Shown here: positions 11,616 to 24,383 of the stretch, piece by piece
Numbering within the stretch: the stretch's first letter is position 1
Layout of the letters: the number at the start of each line of letters is the position of its first letter
Assembly: GCA_025786725.1 (NCBI GenBank)
Contig: JAHLTZ010000032.1
Location: forward strand, 1 to 64,000
From: Syncephalis fuscata
Lineage: Eukaryota; Zoopagomycota; Zoopagomycetes; Zoopagales; Piptocephalidaceae
Direction: 5' to 3'
Length of the DNA stretch: 64,000 bases
Made by a program: the position numbers and the translations under genes
Notes under the pieces: generated by a model
The model's input: the letters and a program-made list of their open reading frames with translations, nothing else
What the model was told of the DNA's origin: nothing
Database searches by the model: none

Positions 11616-12713
11616 GGTTCGTTCGTTTTAAATAGACAAGTGGCTTGAAATCTCAGTAGTAAAGCAAAGTGATGGTTAGATTGACAAATACAAGTGCGAG
11701 TAGACAGAATGGAGTGAAACAATAGTTGGAAACAATAAAAGTGCACATTAAAAAGTCACACATGTTTCTAGCGACCTTTATAAATGCTCGTCCCGACATC
11801 TTGCTCGTTGGCTGACGTGGACATCGACGTGGATGGGGTGCACGCGGATGTGTCGTGTGTTGTACATGCTTGCAGCTTGGCCTCTTCCTTCCTTCCTCCC
11901 TTCCTTAATTCTTCAATTCTTCCATTCTTCTTTCTAGCTCATGTGGAGAACGAATGACGTTGCACTTCCATATGACATCCAATAGTGTGCCTTGACCGAG
12001 CGTGAGATAGAATAACTTCTTACTATTTGTTGCATGGCCCGAGCCTGATGCTCGCTTGGGTTTAAACCAACCAACCAACCAGCCAGCCATTTCTGATAAG
12101 AAATACACACAGACTTGTCTACTAGAATTCAGATCATGCAGAGCTATACTCAACTTGGTCTACGTTTTAGCCATTGATTATCATTGGATTAAGAAGCGAT
12201 AATCTCTGCAGTCCAATTCATCGTCCGAGTCATGGTATATTGCTGCCAATCAGCATTATGGTTAATAAAGGGTATAATCGCCGAGGATTAGACTGGCCAT
12301 CCTGGACATTTGCATGACACTATATAGACATGGTGCACGGCGGCCTTTGAGTTCACGTGCTCATTTATTTAGCATCTAATTCTACACGGCTTGTAGGCAG
12401 ATGTTTACAAGTCGACGACCAGATAATTAATTGCAATTACGGATCTGGCCATTACTGATCGTGATTTCAGAGGCTTTTGGAATGCAAGCGAGTAATTAGG
12501 ACAGATAAGGCAATAGCTTCCAATGCGAGATAGATGCCACGTCATTGGTGTTCCCGTCTAGACTGAACACAAATACGACACATATCATGGGTCCATTTCT
12601 CTTGTTGCAAATCATTGCCTTATTCTCCTCTTTCACAGCCCATAGCTGATTTGTCCACACAGTGTGATCTTCACTTCATTATACATAGCTAGCCGCCCAT
12701 TCCCTTATTCACT
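11616..12713. other. Intergenic region between divergent genes
   Basis: Separates the stathmin-like gene (minus) from the first penta-EF-hand gene (plus). It contains CTTCC and CCAA short runs but no convincing gene on either strand. Confidence 0.5.
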
Positions 12714-13685
12714 ATGGCTTATCCACCTCCAGGTAATTAGAGCAAGCATATGCGCGGTTAGACTGTTGAGACAGCCAACAGCCGTGTTACAAAAACACTT
12801 TATTAATTGTGTTTATGTGTGCTTGCTAATCTAGGACATGGACCTCCAGGCGGTATGATGCCACCTGGTGCCCCACCCGGTGCTGATCCACAGCTTTGGA
12901 GTTGGTTCCAAGCTATTGATGCGTAAGATGCCGGCACTTGCTATGTCGTCGACTGTCTACTAATAGATGATATGGGACAGTGATCGAAGTGGTCACTTGA
13001 CGACCGACGAATTGCAACGGGCCCTGGTCAATGGTGATTGGCAGCCATTCAACATCGAAACAGTGCGTTTGATGATGAATCTGTTCGACAAGGATAATTC
13101 AGGCACCATTACTTTCCATGAATTTGCCGCTTTGTGGAAATATATCGAGGACTGGAAGCGTTGCTTTGTCAGTTTTGATCGCGATCAATCTGGCTCCATT
13201 GATAGTAACGAGTTGAAACAGGCACTGTATCAATTTGGCTATAATGTAAGCGACCGCCTTATTGCTCAAACCATCAAAAAGTTCGATCGACGCGGTAAGT
13301 GACACGTTCAATCGACCCATAATGGGTCTGTTTTCGATCTGATTCAACTAACAGGGGCAGATACGCGTGTTGATATGAATAAACTTAAATTACAAAAACA
13401 ATCAGGCAGAGGTGATGTAACGGTAAGTAATAAAGAAAATTGGAATATAACATGAATTGGTGCAGTTATAACTAATGGCCTGTATTTTGGTCTAGTTTGA
13501 TAACTTTATTCAAATTTGCGTGACAATTCGCTCTCTTACTGAGGCATTCCGCAGCTTTGATACCGATAACGATGGATGGATACAAATCGACTACGAGCAG
13601 GTAAATAAATTGCAGTTTTTATCGACATGTTTTCTAATTAAGTGTTTGTTAGTTCCTTCAATTGGTTATTAATAACCGCCGTTAA
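12714..13685 (+). CDS. Penta-EF-hand calcium-binding protein (ALG-2/peflin type), copy 1
   Basis: Six exons: 12714-12732, 12835-12922, 12981-13294, 13406-13422 (17 nt), 13496-13600, 13653-13685; 191 aa. A Pro/Gly-rich head (YPPPGHGPPGGMMPPG) precedes ADPQLWSWFQAIDADRSGHL. EF1 is DADRSGHLTTDE, EF2 lies near ETVRLMMNLFD with DKDNSGTITFHE, EF3 is DRDQSGSIDSNE. EF4 and the dimer-forming EF5 follow (FDTDNDGWIQIDYEQ), ending FLQLVINNRR. The family (ALG-2, peflin, yeast Pef1p) forms calcium-dependent dimers that recruit trafficking and stress partners. The acceptors at 12981 and 13406 were chosen over earlier AGs because they restore the EF1 loop and the FDRRGRGDVTFDNFIQ motif. Its paralogue lies convergently downstream. 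Confidence 0.9.
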
Positions 13686-14406
13686 ATCCTACATTTTGTT
13701 GAATGAAATGAATAAAGCGCGTGGTATCAATATTATATATAGCAACATAGATATAATAGTGTATTGAAATTAATATTTAATAATACTAATAGCTTTTATA
13801 TTTCCATTGATTTAATTTATTGCAATCATGAACTGCCGCTTTATTTCAATGATATGTTAATGGTTATATGTAGATATTATTATAATATTTACTTGTATGA
13901 ATTAACTTTTACTATTTTCTATGACATAGCCGACTTGGATCAATTGACTTTATTATTTGCATTTTGCCTGTTACTTTGATGTTATCGTTTTGTATAATCT
14001 TTGTAAATACTGTTTAATAATTACTAAATTATACAAACTATTGTAATCATTTATAATACATAGTATGAAAACTTTTACTTTTAGTAATAATACTGACAGT
14101 TAATACTAGACTGTTATTGCGCATAATAATTCCAATTATACAGTTTTTTTTGCTTTTTTGGTCTTAGCCTATTTATTTTTTGCTCAGCTATCGCTCCTGC
14201 GGTTGTTTTGGCATATAGAAATGTAGCCATTATTATTTGCACTCATATTCTGTTGCAATTTATTTTAAAATAAATCAGTAAAAGAATAACAATATTAGAT
14301 ATAGCTATATTTAATAAAATAAAAGGCAGTATCAAAAGTGTGACAATGTTTACTAATCTAAACACATTTATTGTGAATGATAAACATATCTTTGTCTCGG
14401 CAAGAA
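13686..14406. other. Intergenic region between convergent genes
   Basis: The two 3' ends of the penta-EF-hand genes face each other across about 720 bases of AT-rich DNA. No gene was recognised. Confidence 0.5.
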
Positions 14407-15425
14407 TTAACGGTTGTTGATAACCAATTCAAGAAACTAAACTATTGCTCAGTATACTGCTCAATGTAAATAATAGATTGCAACTTACTTGTTCGTAGCT
14501 GATGTACACCCAGCCAACACTATCCTTATCAAATTTGCGGAATGATTCTGTAAGTGTCTTGATTGTCACACATGCTTGAATGAAATTGTCAAACTGGATT
14601 GACAAATAGATGGTGCAATGATTAGTTATGCACTATAGAATACAAATTATTGAAAGCTTGTTCTTATCACTTACCGTTACAGTGCCGTGACCTATTTATT
14701 TAATTGATAAAGTCATGGATTAATAAATGTAAATAAATGCCATTATACAACTTGCCATGTCGGTCATATTTAGTAATCATCATATGAACCAATCGGTCGT
14801 TTAAATTGTAACCAAACGTTAACAATGCTTGTTTCATTTCATTGCGATCAATGGTGCCAGAACGATCCAAGTCAAAAGACTGGAAGCAGCGTTTCCAATC
14901 TTCAATGTATTTCCAAAGACCGGCAAACTCGTTGAAGCCAATACGACCATCGTTGTTCACATCAAATAGATTCATCATTAGACGTACTGTTTCAATATTG
15001 AACGGCTGCCAGTCGCCGTTAACCAACGCTTGCTGTAGTTCTTCGCAGGTGAGTTCGCCATTGCCATCCCTAGTGTAACCAATCAACAGTTGATATTAAT
15101 AAAAAGCGGCTGATTTAGCAAAGCAAAATAGAGTATTGCTTCAACAAGCAGATGAGCTGCTACATTCTGCCAAAGCTGCTTACATATCAATTGCTTTAAA
15201 CCAGGCCCATAGTTGAGGATCAGCACCTGCGGGTGGACGAGGTTGATTCCAGCTTCCAGGCCCTATTCAACAATCAAGGTTAGATCGAGTTGGCAGTATT
15301 CTTGTTCATCTGTAGTCAAGAGAAAAGTACGCACCGCCAACGCTGCTAGGTGGATATGGGTTTTGATTTGGTGGATAGCCGCCACCTGGAGGACCACCGT
15401 AACCAGAGTAACCGTAGCTAGACAT
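14407..15425 (-). CDS. Penta-EF-hand calcium-binding protein, copy 2
   Basis: Six exons on the minus strand: 15335-15425, 15184-15262, 14756-15069, 14675-14691 (17 nt), 14489-14593, 14407-14436; 211 aa. The head is longer than in copy 1 and rich in Gly, Tyr and Pro (SSYGYSGYGGPPGGGYPP). The core (ADPQLWAWFKAID, then DMDGNGELTCEE, NNDGRIGFNE, DLDRSGTIDRNE) follows the same five-hand plan, ending FLELVINNR. Exons 3, 4 and 5 have exactly the same lengths as in copy 1 (314, 17 and 105 nt). The intron after exon 3 starts with GCAAGT rather than GTAAGT, a GC-AG intron, while copy 1 has GTAAGT at that point. EF5 is degenerate (DKDSVGWVYISYEQ) and probably serves dimerisation. The two head domains suggest different partners or localisation. 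Confidence 0.9.
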
Positions 15426-16164
15426 CGAAAGAGCGAGAGATGAGCCGAGAGAAGCGAGGAATAGACAGAATGATGCAAGTAGAGAAGAAATGGACTTTTA
15501 ATGTGAAATTAAAGAGTTGGCCAACTTTTTGAACTAAAAAGTACTCATCCGGCTATAATTGATGGTTGGTTATTATTATGGTGCCTTAGATGCCAAGAGT
15601 GCAGTTTCTGCCATCACAGTCAAGTGCTGATACGCACAATCCGTAAGCTGGGGCGGTCCTTGTTAATGATGTTTTGTTTGTCATATTGATTAAATGGGCA
15701 CAAAACTATGACTTGCAACCAATACACGCGTACTATAGTTATTATCCAAATAAATATGACGTAATGCAATAATAGTACAAACGGTACCAGCCGTATGGAT
15801 ACCCGTATTGGCGTGTATAGACTAAACAAAGACATGCTCGATTTGCTATTTGGGTAAAAAAAACAACGAGTCTACTTAACTATTTCCTATGTCTAATATG
15901 GTTGCATGTTAATAAACTGTTTTTATTTATATATAAGGAACAAGGCCAATGTTGTTCAACTACAATGCTCTAAATAATATTGGCACTGCTTTGCGATATA
16001 CTAATTCAATGGCAACTACACATGACTTGGACCTTGCATGGTGGTTGTTATTTTGCCGCGTTCAGGCCGGATCATAACAGGTTTTGGCAACATTCGTTTA
16101 GTTATTACAATGAATGGATATTTGAATGGCTTCCAGCAACTCCTCCTACTACCTCCACTCTACC
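15426..16164. other. Divergent promoter region
   Basis: Lies between the copy-2 penta-EF-hand start (minus) and the multi-pass membrane gene (plus). No separate gene was recognised. Confidence 0.45.
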
Positions 16165-18080
16165 ATGCTCCGTTTTGGCCTATTTAATTTATTGATTAAT
16201 TTAATAATAATAATACATATTTGGTTATTATGTTTTTCGCAGTCTATATCTGCATTGGTCGCGTTTCAAGTGGGCAATCAAACCAACAACTTTACAACCT
16301 ATGATTTTCTTGAGGCGAAACAAACAAGACATACGAGTCGTGGCGTATTATTAATACCAGAGTTTGATGCTAGAGCCGATTGTAGGCTAAAGTATCCTAA
16401 CGTCGATTTTATCGATCCATCACTCAATGTAAAGTTGCAGCAATACACTGGTACAGGCAAAGTTGTAGTTGCCATTAGTGCCATTAGTGCAGCAAAACAT
16501 GGATGCCGTACTGCAATGCAGGTAAGCGATATTGTTTGCTATTGATAATAATTAATCTAAGCTGTAGACTTATAGGTTGGCGTCGCTTGCGATGTATTTT
16601 GCGAGGAGTTAAAGAAGGCGGGTAGCTTAGCATTTGATACTGCAATGTATTTATTGGAACAGGATCTTAATGATCTTCCTGGGCCACCAGCATACTTAGA
16701 ATATGCTTCTATTGTGCCTTATTTGTCTGGTGGTTCGATTAAAACCAATGTAGCATTGCTGCCGATTAAAGACTTTTTAAAAGGCGTTAATAGCAAGGAT
16801 TTGTCTAATGAGCTGATCATGGTTGATGTAAAACAAGGTAATTATGGACAGTGGCATACAATAATCCATAGTTAAATTATATGTGTATTAGAGGCTGGAC
16901 CATGGGATGTTATATATTCATCCCGCGGGTATATGGCTTATAAATATATTATAGTGATTTTAATTGTCTACTTTATAAGTCGCAGTATATATATTATATT
17001 CCAAATGATACGGTTTGGAAAATGGCCTGCGCTCCAGCGTTCAATTATTTTTGGGTTTTCGCTAATTGGCTTAGTTTGTAAGTGGCAGGTTATGAGTATA
17101 GCTGTAGTCAAAGCATTAATATTATACAAACTATAAGGCTCAGTGCCTATGCTTCTTTTGGCTCGCGATACATTAGCTTCTGTTGTTTTATATCTTATAA
17201 CTAAATTCAGTGGCATTATTGCATTCCAAGCCTTTCTTTTATTATGGTAATTGTATTATTTTAAAATTGGACAATTTAAATTAATTTACATTGCTGATAT
17301 TAGGCACTCGCTTATTGTAAAGGTACATAATACCTGGCTCGTTAGAAGTCTATATTATTGCATTTGGATGATTTTCATCCTACTTTCCACGTCCAACATT
17401 TTACATGTATTATCTGCATTTGGTGTAGACATTATGTCTCAGTCACAGCTGTTTGAAGTTGGAAATACAATATTTGCAACTAGATCAATGCGGATCCTTA
17501 TATTTGGCTACTTTGGTAAATATAATGTGCATTTTATTCAAATTGCATTGTTAACAAAAGCATATTCAGGGTGGATTTTATGGAAAAAACGGCATATGGC
17601 AAATGCAAACACAGCAGCATTCAAAACATTAACACAGGTATGTGTAGATAGTATATAGCGTAGTATTTACTAAATGGCCAAATATTACTTATTTAGATGA
17701 TTCAAATATCTATTATATTTATGTTGAGTCTCTTGGTCCACATTATTGCTCAAAGTATGATGCGATATCGTGGTCGACGCTATAGGCCAACCATTGGAAT
17801 TACTCTTGATATACTAGCTCAAATGGCACAAATGGCGCGCTTTGCTACCATGGTACTTGTACTAGACACATATATAAAGCAAACCAGAGTTTACGATGCC
17901 GACTCTGAAATAGTCCTCACAAATAATCTTAACATAGTGCCAAATTTGCAAAATAACAATAGCATAGTTGACGTACAAGACAATCAAGAAGTTTCAACGA
18001 ACAACATTGATACAATAGAATCACCTATCGATCCTAATCCTGGATTTCGGTTATCACTTATTGAATCAATCAATAAATAA
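16165..18080 (+). CDS. Multi-pass membrane protein with N-terminal lumenal domain
   Basis: Six exons: 16165-16521, 16576-16837, 16892-17077, 17138-17246, 17304-17637, 17697-18080; 543 aa. I chose ATG 16165 because it opens a good signal peptide (LFNLLINLIIIIHIWLLCFS); an in-frame ATG at 16126 is possible. Residues 31 to about 225 are lumenal, contain cysteines and resemble a protease-associated fold loosely (GKVVVAISAI, then VACDVFCEELKKAGSLAFD). About seven hydrophobic helices follow, starting with YIIVILIVYFISRSIYII and ending with ISIIFMLSLLVHIIAQ, then a polar tail of about 90 residues rich in Asn. The layout (signal peptide, soluble domain, seven helices, cytosolic tail) is like a receptor, but I recognise no named family. 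Confidence 0.75.
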
Positions 18081-18162
18081 ATTTGTAATGTTAACGTGAT
18101 GAAATTATAAAGTATTCAATAATACTAAAAATAAAAACAACTAAATAGTTACATTAAATACT

Positions 18163-20318
18163 TTATTTCGCTTGATTTCGATATTTTTGGATATATACCA
18201 TGGTGGCTATTAATGATTGACGCTCTGTTGCTGATATATCTGGCAATGTGCTTGCTAACATAGTGTCTGCCTTGCGTTGATTTGAAATTAATTCATCTAT
18301 CAAAGCATCATTCCAGTCAATTTGTAATGATGTCATTAGTACATCAAGACATGGTGTTACTTGTCGAACGAATTGGCGCGCAATCCGTTTGTTATTTGGT
18401 AATTCTTCAGTGATTGTCGACCATCGTTGAGCAATCCATCGACTTAACCGAGCAATACCTTGACCATCCTTAAATGCATCCCGAATAACTGACTGAGATA
18501 AACAGTGAATTATTGCTGGACATAGCCAGGTATTGATTGAAGCCGAATTCAAGGCTATATTCGTTTCTTCATCTTCTGAAGCCGGTTTTGTTATTTCATT
18601 TGGCGGTGTTAGCAGCTGTATCCATAGTGGGATAAGGCAGACTGTATTGGCATGCATCGACTCATCCTCGGCCAAAAATATACAGAGTGCACGTACACTT
18701 GCTAGTACTAGGTTATCATGACATGCTTGGTCGAGTGATAATTTCTACAATGATGTAATATTGTTAAATTACAAAATACTGTTAATGTTTAGCATATTTA
18801 CCACTAATTGATCATCCAAAAAGGCCAAAACTGCCTCAAATGTTTGGTGTAGTGTCTTTTGCAGTTGTAATACTTGTTCAATGTTAAATACGCCTATATG
18901 CCACGCCTGTGAATCTATCGAATTGTCCTCACTGCTTTCAATTAATTCTAAATTTGTAGCAAAAAAGTGAATTATATGCTCTAAAATACAGAAACATGCC
19001 GGTAATAGTCGTTCAATTCGTTTTGTTTTTGTTTCTATTTTGGAAGCCGCAGTTTCTACGTTTCTTATCAAAGCCAATTCATCCACGCCTAGTCTGGCCT
19101 CAATACCGACCAAGTTTACAGTCAACAAGGCAAGCTGCGTTGCTGACATATTTGATTCGTTACTGCTTGCTTCCGATACAACAGGCATAAATAGCCAATT
19201 GTCTCCAAAGTGCTCCATCATACCGGCTGCTAGCAAGATGGCATCGTCTCGCGCCTCAGAGGCTATAGTACTGTTAATAAATCAATGGCTATTTGTGTAA
19301 TTATCCTACCTGATTTACTGCCTAGTATTTGACCTAGTAGACATTGCAAGCTACAAACAAATGCCCCATAAGCATTTTTATTTGTATTCAACAAGCGAAT
19401 AATCTGCAAATTCATTAATAAACATTTAGTGCCAAATTAGTACTTACCGCAGTGGGCATTGTGGACATTGCATATGCCAATAGTTGTAATCCTTCGATTT
19501 TACGCTTATCTGTTCGTTCTGCACACGTCTTTGCCAGTTGTGGCATCAAGTGACACAGAAATGTGGCCACTCGATTGATATCTCTACCTGATTTTTTATC
19601 TAAATTGATAGTTGAAAGTAAGCATTGCTGGATAACTTGAAATGCCCGTGATGACACATCGTCTATTATATTGTATATGGCAATTAATTATAAATGTACA
19701 ATACTACAATGTATTTACCTAAACCGTTTATCCATTGATTAATTACTGGTTGATATACATCAACATGCCACATCCAGCGGGCACCTTGTAATGAAATGGT
19801 TGCCCGTACAAATAGTTCTAGAATATCAATACGCGCCTCTTCCGCTTGATCTCCTTCACTATTAAACTATAATATTAACTACATGCTATAATATTGGCTG
19901 TAATCAAATCTATTACCATTTATCTAACGCATGAGCAAGTGACGGAATACGTTCCAGCATTGATTTCTCTTCCAACAAAGTAGAGTCGGCACGAGCAAAA
20001 AACGTCAAAACGTTGACAGCTAGTGATCGCATCAACACTGCATCGTCTCCACCATCTACGTGTTCATATCAGCATTTTATACAGCTGCTCTACTCGGTCA
20101 TACTTACCGGAACGTAGTAATCGCTCGATAAAGGTCTCGTCTATGTGGAAAAATGCTGTATGAACTTGTTGCTGATTGGTAGCTTCTAGTAGACGAGGCA
20201 GCATCAGCAGTGCTACAAATCGTTCCTCATCGCTGCTAGCCGATTGCAGCATGTCTAAACAGCGTTGCAATTCTGCAGATAATTCTGCTAGATTCGCTCG
20301 TGTTATATCGTCACTCAT
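18163..20318 (-). CDS. NCDN: Neurochondrin family protein
   Basis: Seven exons on the minus strand: 20108-20318, 19917-20055, 19719-19858, 19448-19662, 19310-19403, 18802-19262, 18163-18744; 613 aa. The N-terminus reads ELQRCLDMLQSASSDEERFV, then ALLMLPRLLEATNQQQVHTA, FFHIDETFIERLL, and after one intron VLMRSLAVNVLTFFARAD and MLERIPSLAHAL. This order is characteristic of neurochondrin, an all-helical armadillo-type protein. In animals it affects neurite growth and signalling and binds SMN; its role in fungi is not established. The gene is head to head with SRP68, with only 121 bases between start codons. Confidence 0.85.
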
Positions 20319-20439
20319 GGTAAGTTGGTTTAAAGATAAAAAAGAAACGCGGCGTGCCTGATTCGCCTCATTCTTGTTTCTGCCATCTGATCTATTTTCC
20401 GTCTTTTCCTTCGCAAACCAACTGCATCTTCATATCGTG
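20319..20439. promoter_or_regulatory. Compact bidirectional promoter (neurochondrin / SRP68)
   Basis: Only 121 bases separate the start codons of two divergent genes, so both promoters and both 5' UTRs must fit here. The stretch is GC-richer than other intergenic DNA and contains CT-rich runs (TTTTCCGTCTTTTCCTT). Confidence 0.6.
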
Positions 20440-22863
20440 ATGTCGGATACTGAATCCATGGAGATTAGCACGGGAGACACGGCAGTAATTGCAGACTCGG
20501 AACCTATTACCTTTCAATTTGATAGTAGGTGCAAGTCAATAGGTTTGTAAAGCATGTAGACTAATACTTGACAATGTACAGTACTTTCCTTTGTTCATGA
20601 GGCGCGTAATACATATGGATTGCGCCATGAAGATTATCAGCGGTATCGGTAAGTTATAGGCAATTGCTATCTATTGTATGTTAATAACAGGCAAAATAGA
20701 CAGTATTGTGCGCGTAAACTACAAAGATTGCGAAAGGCGCTATCATTTGTACAGACCAAGGGACGGAAATTCCACAAACGTGTTGTTGAGGAGAATGTAC
20801 TGACCGATGTTCGGTAAATGGATTGAAGCTGTGATTATAAAATTGGCTAATATTATAAGGATAGTTTTCTGGAATTGGCACTTGTTGACTGTGAACGTGC
20901 ATGGGCCACTGCTATGGAACTTAAAGTGTATGCGCGTGATGAACCGCGTAAACAATACCATATGATTCGTCGTCTACGCAAAGCGACAGGATTGGCACAA
21001 CAGTTTGTTGCATTATGTAATGTTGACTCAGGACGTGTAGATGTCCGTACAGCTTTAGATGCAAAGGTGCGTTGTGAAAGAGAAACGGTAGTAATGCGAC
21101 ATTGTCTTATAAACATGGATTATAGGCATATGCTGCCTGGATTGAGGGCATACTTCATGTAGAACAGCGGGCCTGGCAATCAGGACTGAATCAACTTACG
21201 GTAGCAAGGTAGAAATGGCTATTTTACGTATAATCTTTATTGGTTTATTAATCGGCACAATTTAGTGTTATTTATGAACGTATGGCACAAACAGGTACTG
21301 CTTACCAGGAGAATCTATGCCAGGCAATGATGGATCAAATCGAGCCCAATATTCGTTTGTGTATCTATCATCTTCGGTTAAAAGAAGGCGAGCGCGAAAC
21401 AAAAACAAGAGAGACTGCAGCTATCTCGCGATTACCTGAATTGAAGCAATTACAAACCAGTGAATCGGTAAAAATATATATATTAGTATTTGCAATCTGG
21501 TTAATATAAGTAACTATTTAGAGAGTATCTTCAGCTGATGTAATTACAGATACATTTGAATGGCGCAATTATACTATGCCATTGATTAATGAACAGCTTC
21601 GTACGGCTCTGTCGCAAATACACGAAGCTGAAGCCAATTTCAATATTAAAGATATTAATATCAACGATGCTGATGTTACCAAGACGGCTATGTCGACGTA
21701 TAAGGCGGTACTGGAGGCCTATACTCGCCTGGAGCGGATAGCTCGTCGATTAGTGAAGGAGGACGAGGTATGTGTAGTTTTATGTAGAAATAGAATGTCT
21801 ATCTAACAGTAAAATAATATTGATATTTATTACACTATTTAGGCATCGAGTGCCAAAATAAGATCATCAAAATCTGAACAGCGTAGTTTAGCACTACGTC
21901 GTATACATGATTTTGCCGTCTATCGTCGCTTACAACATACAATTCACCGTCAAGCAATATTAGCATCAGCGGTGGAGCACCGTGTTAAAACACAACAGGC
22001 TGAACCATCGCTAGGCTCACGAATGAAACGGGCAAAGTGGAGTGACGCTGTCAAACTGCAAGGCGATATTATTCAGGCAAGTATCAAACTGAATTAGATT
22101 TGATCACAAAAGTCTAACTTTAATTGTTATTGTAGCACTGTGAGGTCATTTCACGCCTCCTCACGGTAAAAGATGACGTTGCACTGACTCAGGAAGTTGA
22201 GGCCTCAATTAAATTCTATCGTGCGGAGCTGTAAGTTATTAGTAATGCCAGCTAATTCATCCAACTCATACACCACGTACTACTAGTTGTCGATACGTGG
22301 TCGAGGGACACGCCCATGAACAGCGATTCTCTGAAGCATTTGCACTACTCGATCGTGTTCAAGAATATTTGCGACAGGCCAAATCGGATAAAGTAGAAAC
22401 TATTGACAAAGATGCTTTATTCTCTGCTGAATCATTAAAAGCTACCGAACAAGCGGTGTGTGCTACGCAACTACGGTTACAAGCCACTTGGACAATCTAC
22501 AGCAATCAAAAAAGCCCAACATTGTCGGATCAAATGGCAGCACTTTCTCTTCAAAATGCCGATAATGATAAAGCCCCGTCCACTTCAATTAAGGTAATTT
22601 AAACAATAACGTTTATACATTTAATAGCCATTGCCTCAATTAACATATTATCATTTGTTATATTTTACGACTAGACTGGGGTATCAACGCATGAAACATC
22701 ATTATCTTTTCCTCCAAATATGCAACCGGTATCTGTTAAGCCGGTATTCTTTGACCTCGCACTAAACTACATCGACTACGATGCCGATACAATTGCTACA
22801 CGGGGTGGCAAGAAGGGCCAAGGCATAACCGGTCTACTTGGCGGTCTGTGGGGTCGCAAATAA
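20440..22863 (+). CDS. SRP68: Signal recognition particle subunit SRP68
   Basis: Eleven exons: 20440-20524, 20582-20648, 20700-20813, 20865-21066, 21126-21208, 21266-21467, 21522-21767, 21843-22076, 22136-22230, 22287-22593, 22675-22863; 607 aa, the usual length. Strong SRP68 motifs: NTYGLRHEDYQRYRQYCARK, LQRLRKAL, ERAWATAMELK, EPRKQYHMIRRLRKA, IEPNIRLCIYHL, and near the end KPVFFDLALNYID followed by the Gly-rich tail TGLLGGLWGRK. The N-terminal domain binds SRP RNA; the C-terminal segment binds SRP72. The acceptor at 20700 was chosen over an earlier AG because it keeps YRQYC. The intron after exon 8 starts GCAAGT (GC-AG type). Confidence 0.96.
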
Positions 22864-24383
22864 ATAAAGTGTGTTAATACTTGTTATTAATCCAGTATTT
22901 AACGATGACCGAGTTTCAAATGGAAGTTTCATGTTTTAATATTATTTTCTTAATGAACAGGTAAAACTGGTAAAATTTAACATTATGTATTTGTTGTTTA
23001 TAAACAATATACTATATTTTATATGGTTTAAAGTTCAAATAGCTAAATTTAATAACAGTTAATTTATGGAACATGGTATTAATTGGCGAGTAACATTAAT
23101 GATCAAGCTATTCATTATTGTAAATTTATTATTTAGTATGCATATACCCGCTATCCATTCATATCATTCCTATTGTATATTTATTAAGATAAATATCATT
23201 TTATTTTATGCTGTCTGCTTGCTATTCAAACTGTTGGTTATTTAACTTTACATTTATCATTGATAATTTCAACTTATTTTGTCCATTAAATTATATGCAT
23301 GTTGGATATATGCATGCTGGGTAATAAATCTACAATGATGAGTATTTTAAGCTTTGCTGTCATTCACCACCCATCATCACGTTCCATATAGCAATTATCT
23401 AATTTAATATGCAAATATGATCAAATACAATTAATTACTACCAAATCATGCTAAAATACGAATAAACCAAATAATTAATACCTTTAATAATACATCACAA
23501 ATATAATCGTATTCATAGAGACAAATAGTATTTATCAATGGCTCCTTCCTTATAATGATTTACACTTATTGCAGTTACTTATATGGTATTATAAATATTT
23601 TATATTGGCTATTGTTGTTATTATTCATGCCCCGTTCTCGCTCCCCGTCTCTTCAGTTCTATTTTCTATGTCCTATGCAGACAAACTTGTTTCATGCACC
23701 TGTTTCATACTGTTACATCCATAACCGACACACACACACACACGCACACACACGCCTTCTCTCATATTCATATTCTCCTTTTCTGTATCAGCGATATTGA
23801 TGGTGTAGGGTGGTGAGCGTTTCTTTTCACTATAGTTGTTGTCTTTATTTATATAAAGTTTCGTTTTGTATCGACACCGCCGGTAAAGAGACCTTGACTC
23901 TTCTCTACGGTAATTTATTTTATTAACATATAGCAGCATACCCATTGACTTTTGGTTGACCGTAAGTATTTACATTTAATATACTATATATCATATAAAC
24001 GTTGTAATAATTGTTATATATGTATTGACAGTAAACATTGCCACTACCACGAACCTTATCACTATAGCCAGACTCAGCCAATCCATACATTGCAGTTGCT
24101 CTACAACCAACAACTACAGCAGCAGCAATAACATATCCACAATAGCAACCATAACAACAATAACCATAGTCATCACCATCACAATAGCAACTATAATAGC
24201 CGTAACACAGCTATTATCGACACAATACCTACCATAAACAAGACTGAGTAGTCATTGATAAACATTGTTATAAGATACAATTGCGGGAATTTAATGCCCA
24301 TATTTTATAGGTGGTCAAAACAGCGACTATTGTAGTCAAGGCGTAGTGGCAATTCAAACTATTATTAAATAAATACTATTTTG
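22864..24383. other. Intergenic region with a dispersed repeat and a CA run
   Basis: About 1.5 kb without a gene. It contains a repeat shared with 39.4 kb (listed separately), a CA dinucleotide run near 23730-23753, and an ACA/ATA-rich stretch at 24035-24230. Confidence 0.5.
23285..23460 (+). repeat. Dispersed repeat C, copy 1
   Basis: The segment ATATGCATGCTGGGTAATAA to CACCACCCATCATCACGTTC and onward matches 39363-39480 in the same orientation with scattered changes (ATATGCATACTGGATAATAA, CACCGCCCATCATCATGCTC). No coding potential. Exact ends need alignment. Confidence 0.65.

Noticed and set aside
13764..13979. 71-codon plus frame between the penta-EF-hand genes
   Set aside because: Composition is that of random AT-rich DNA; no homology recognised.
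24025..24237. Thr/Ile-rich frame
   Set aside because: It follows simple ACA/ATA repeats and lacks any feature of a gene.
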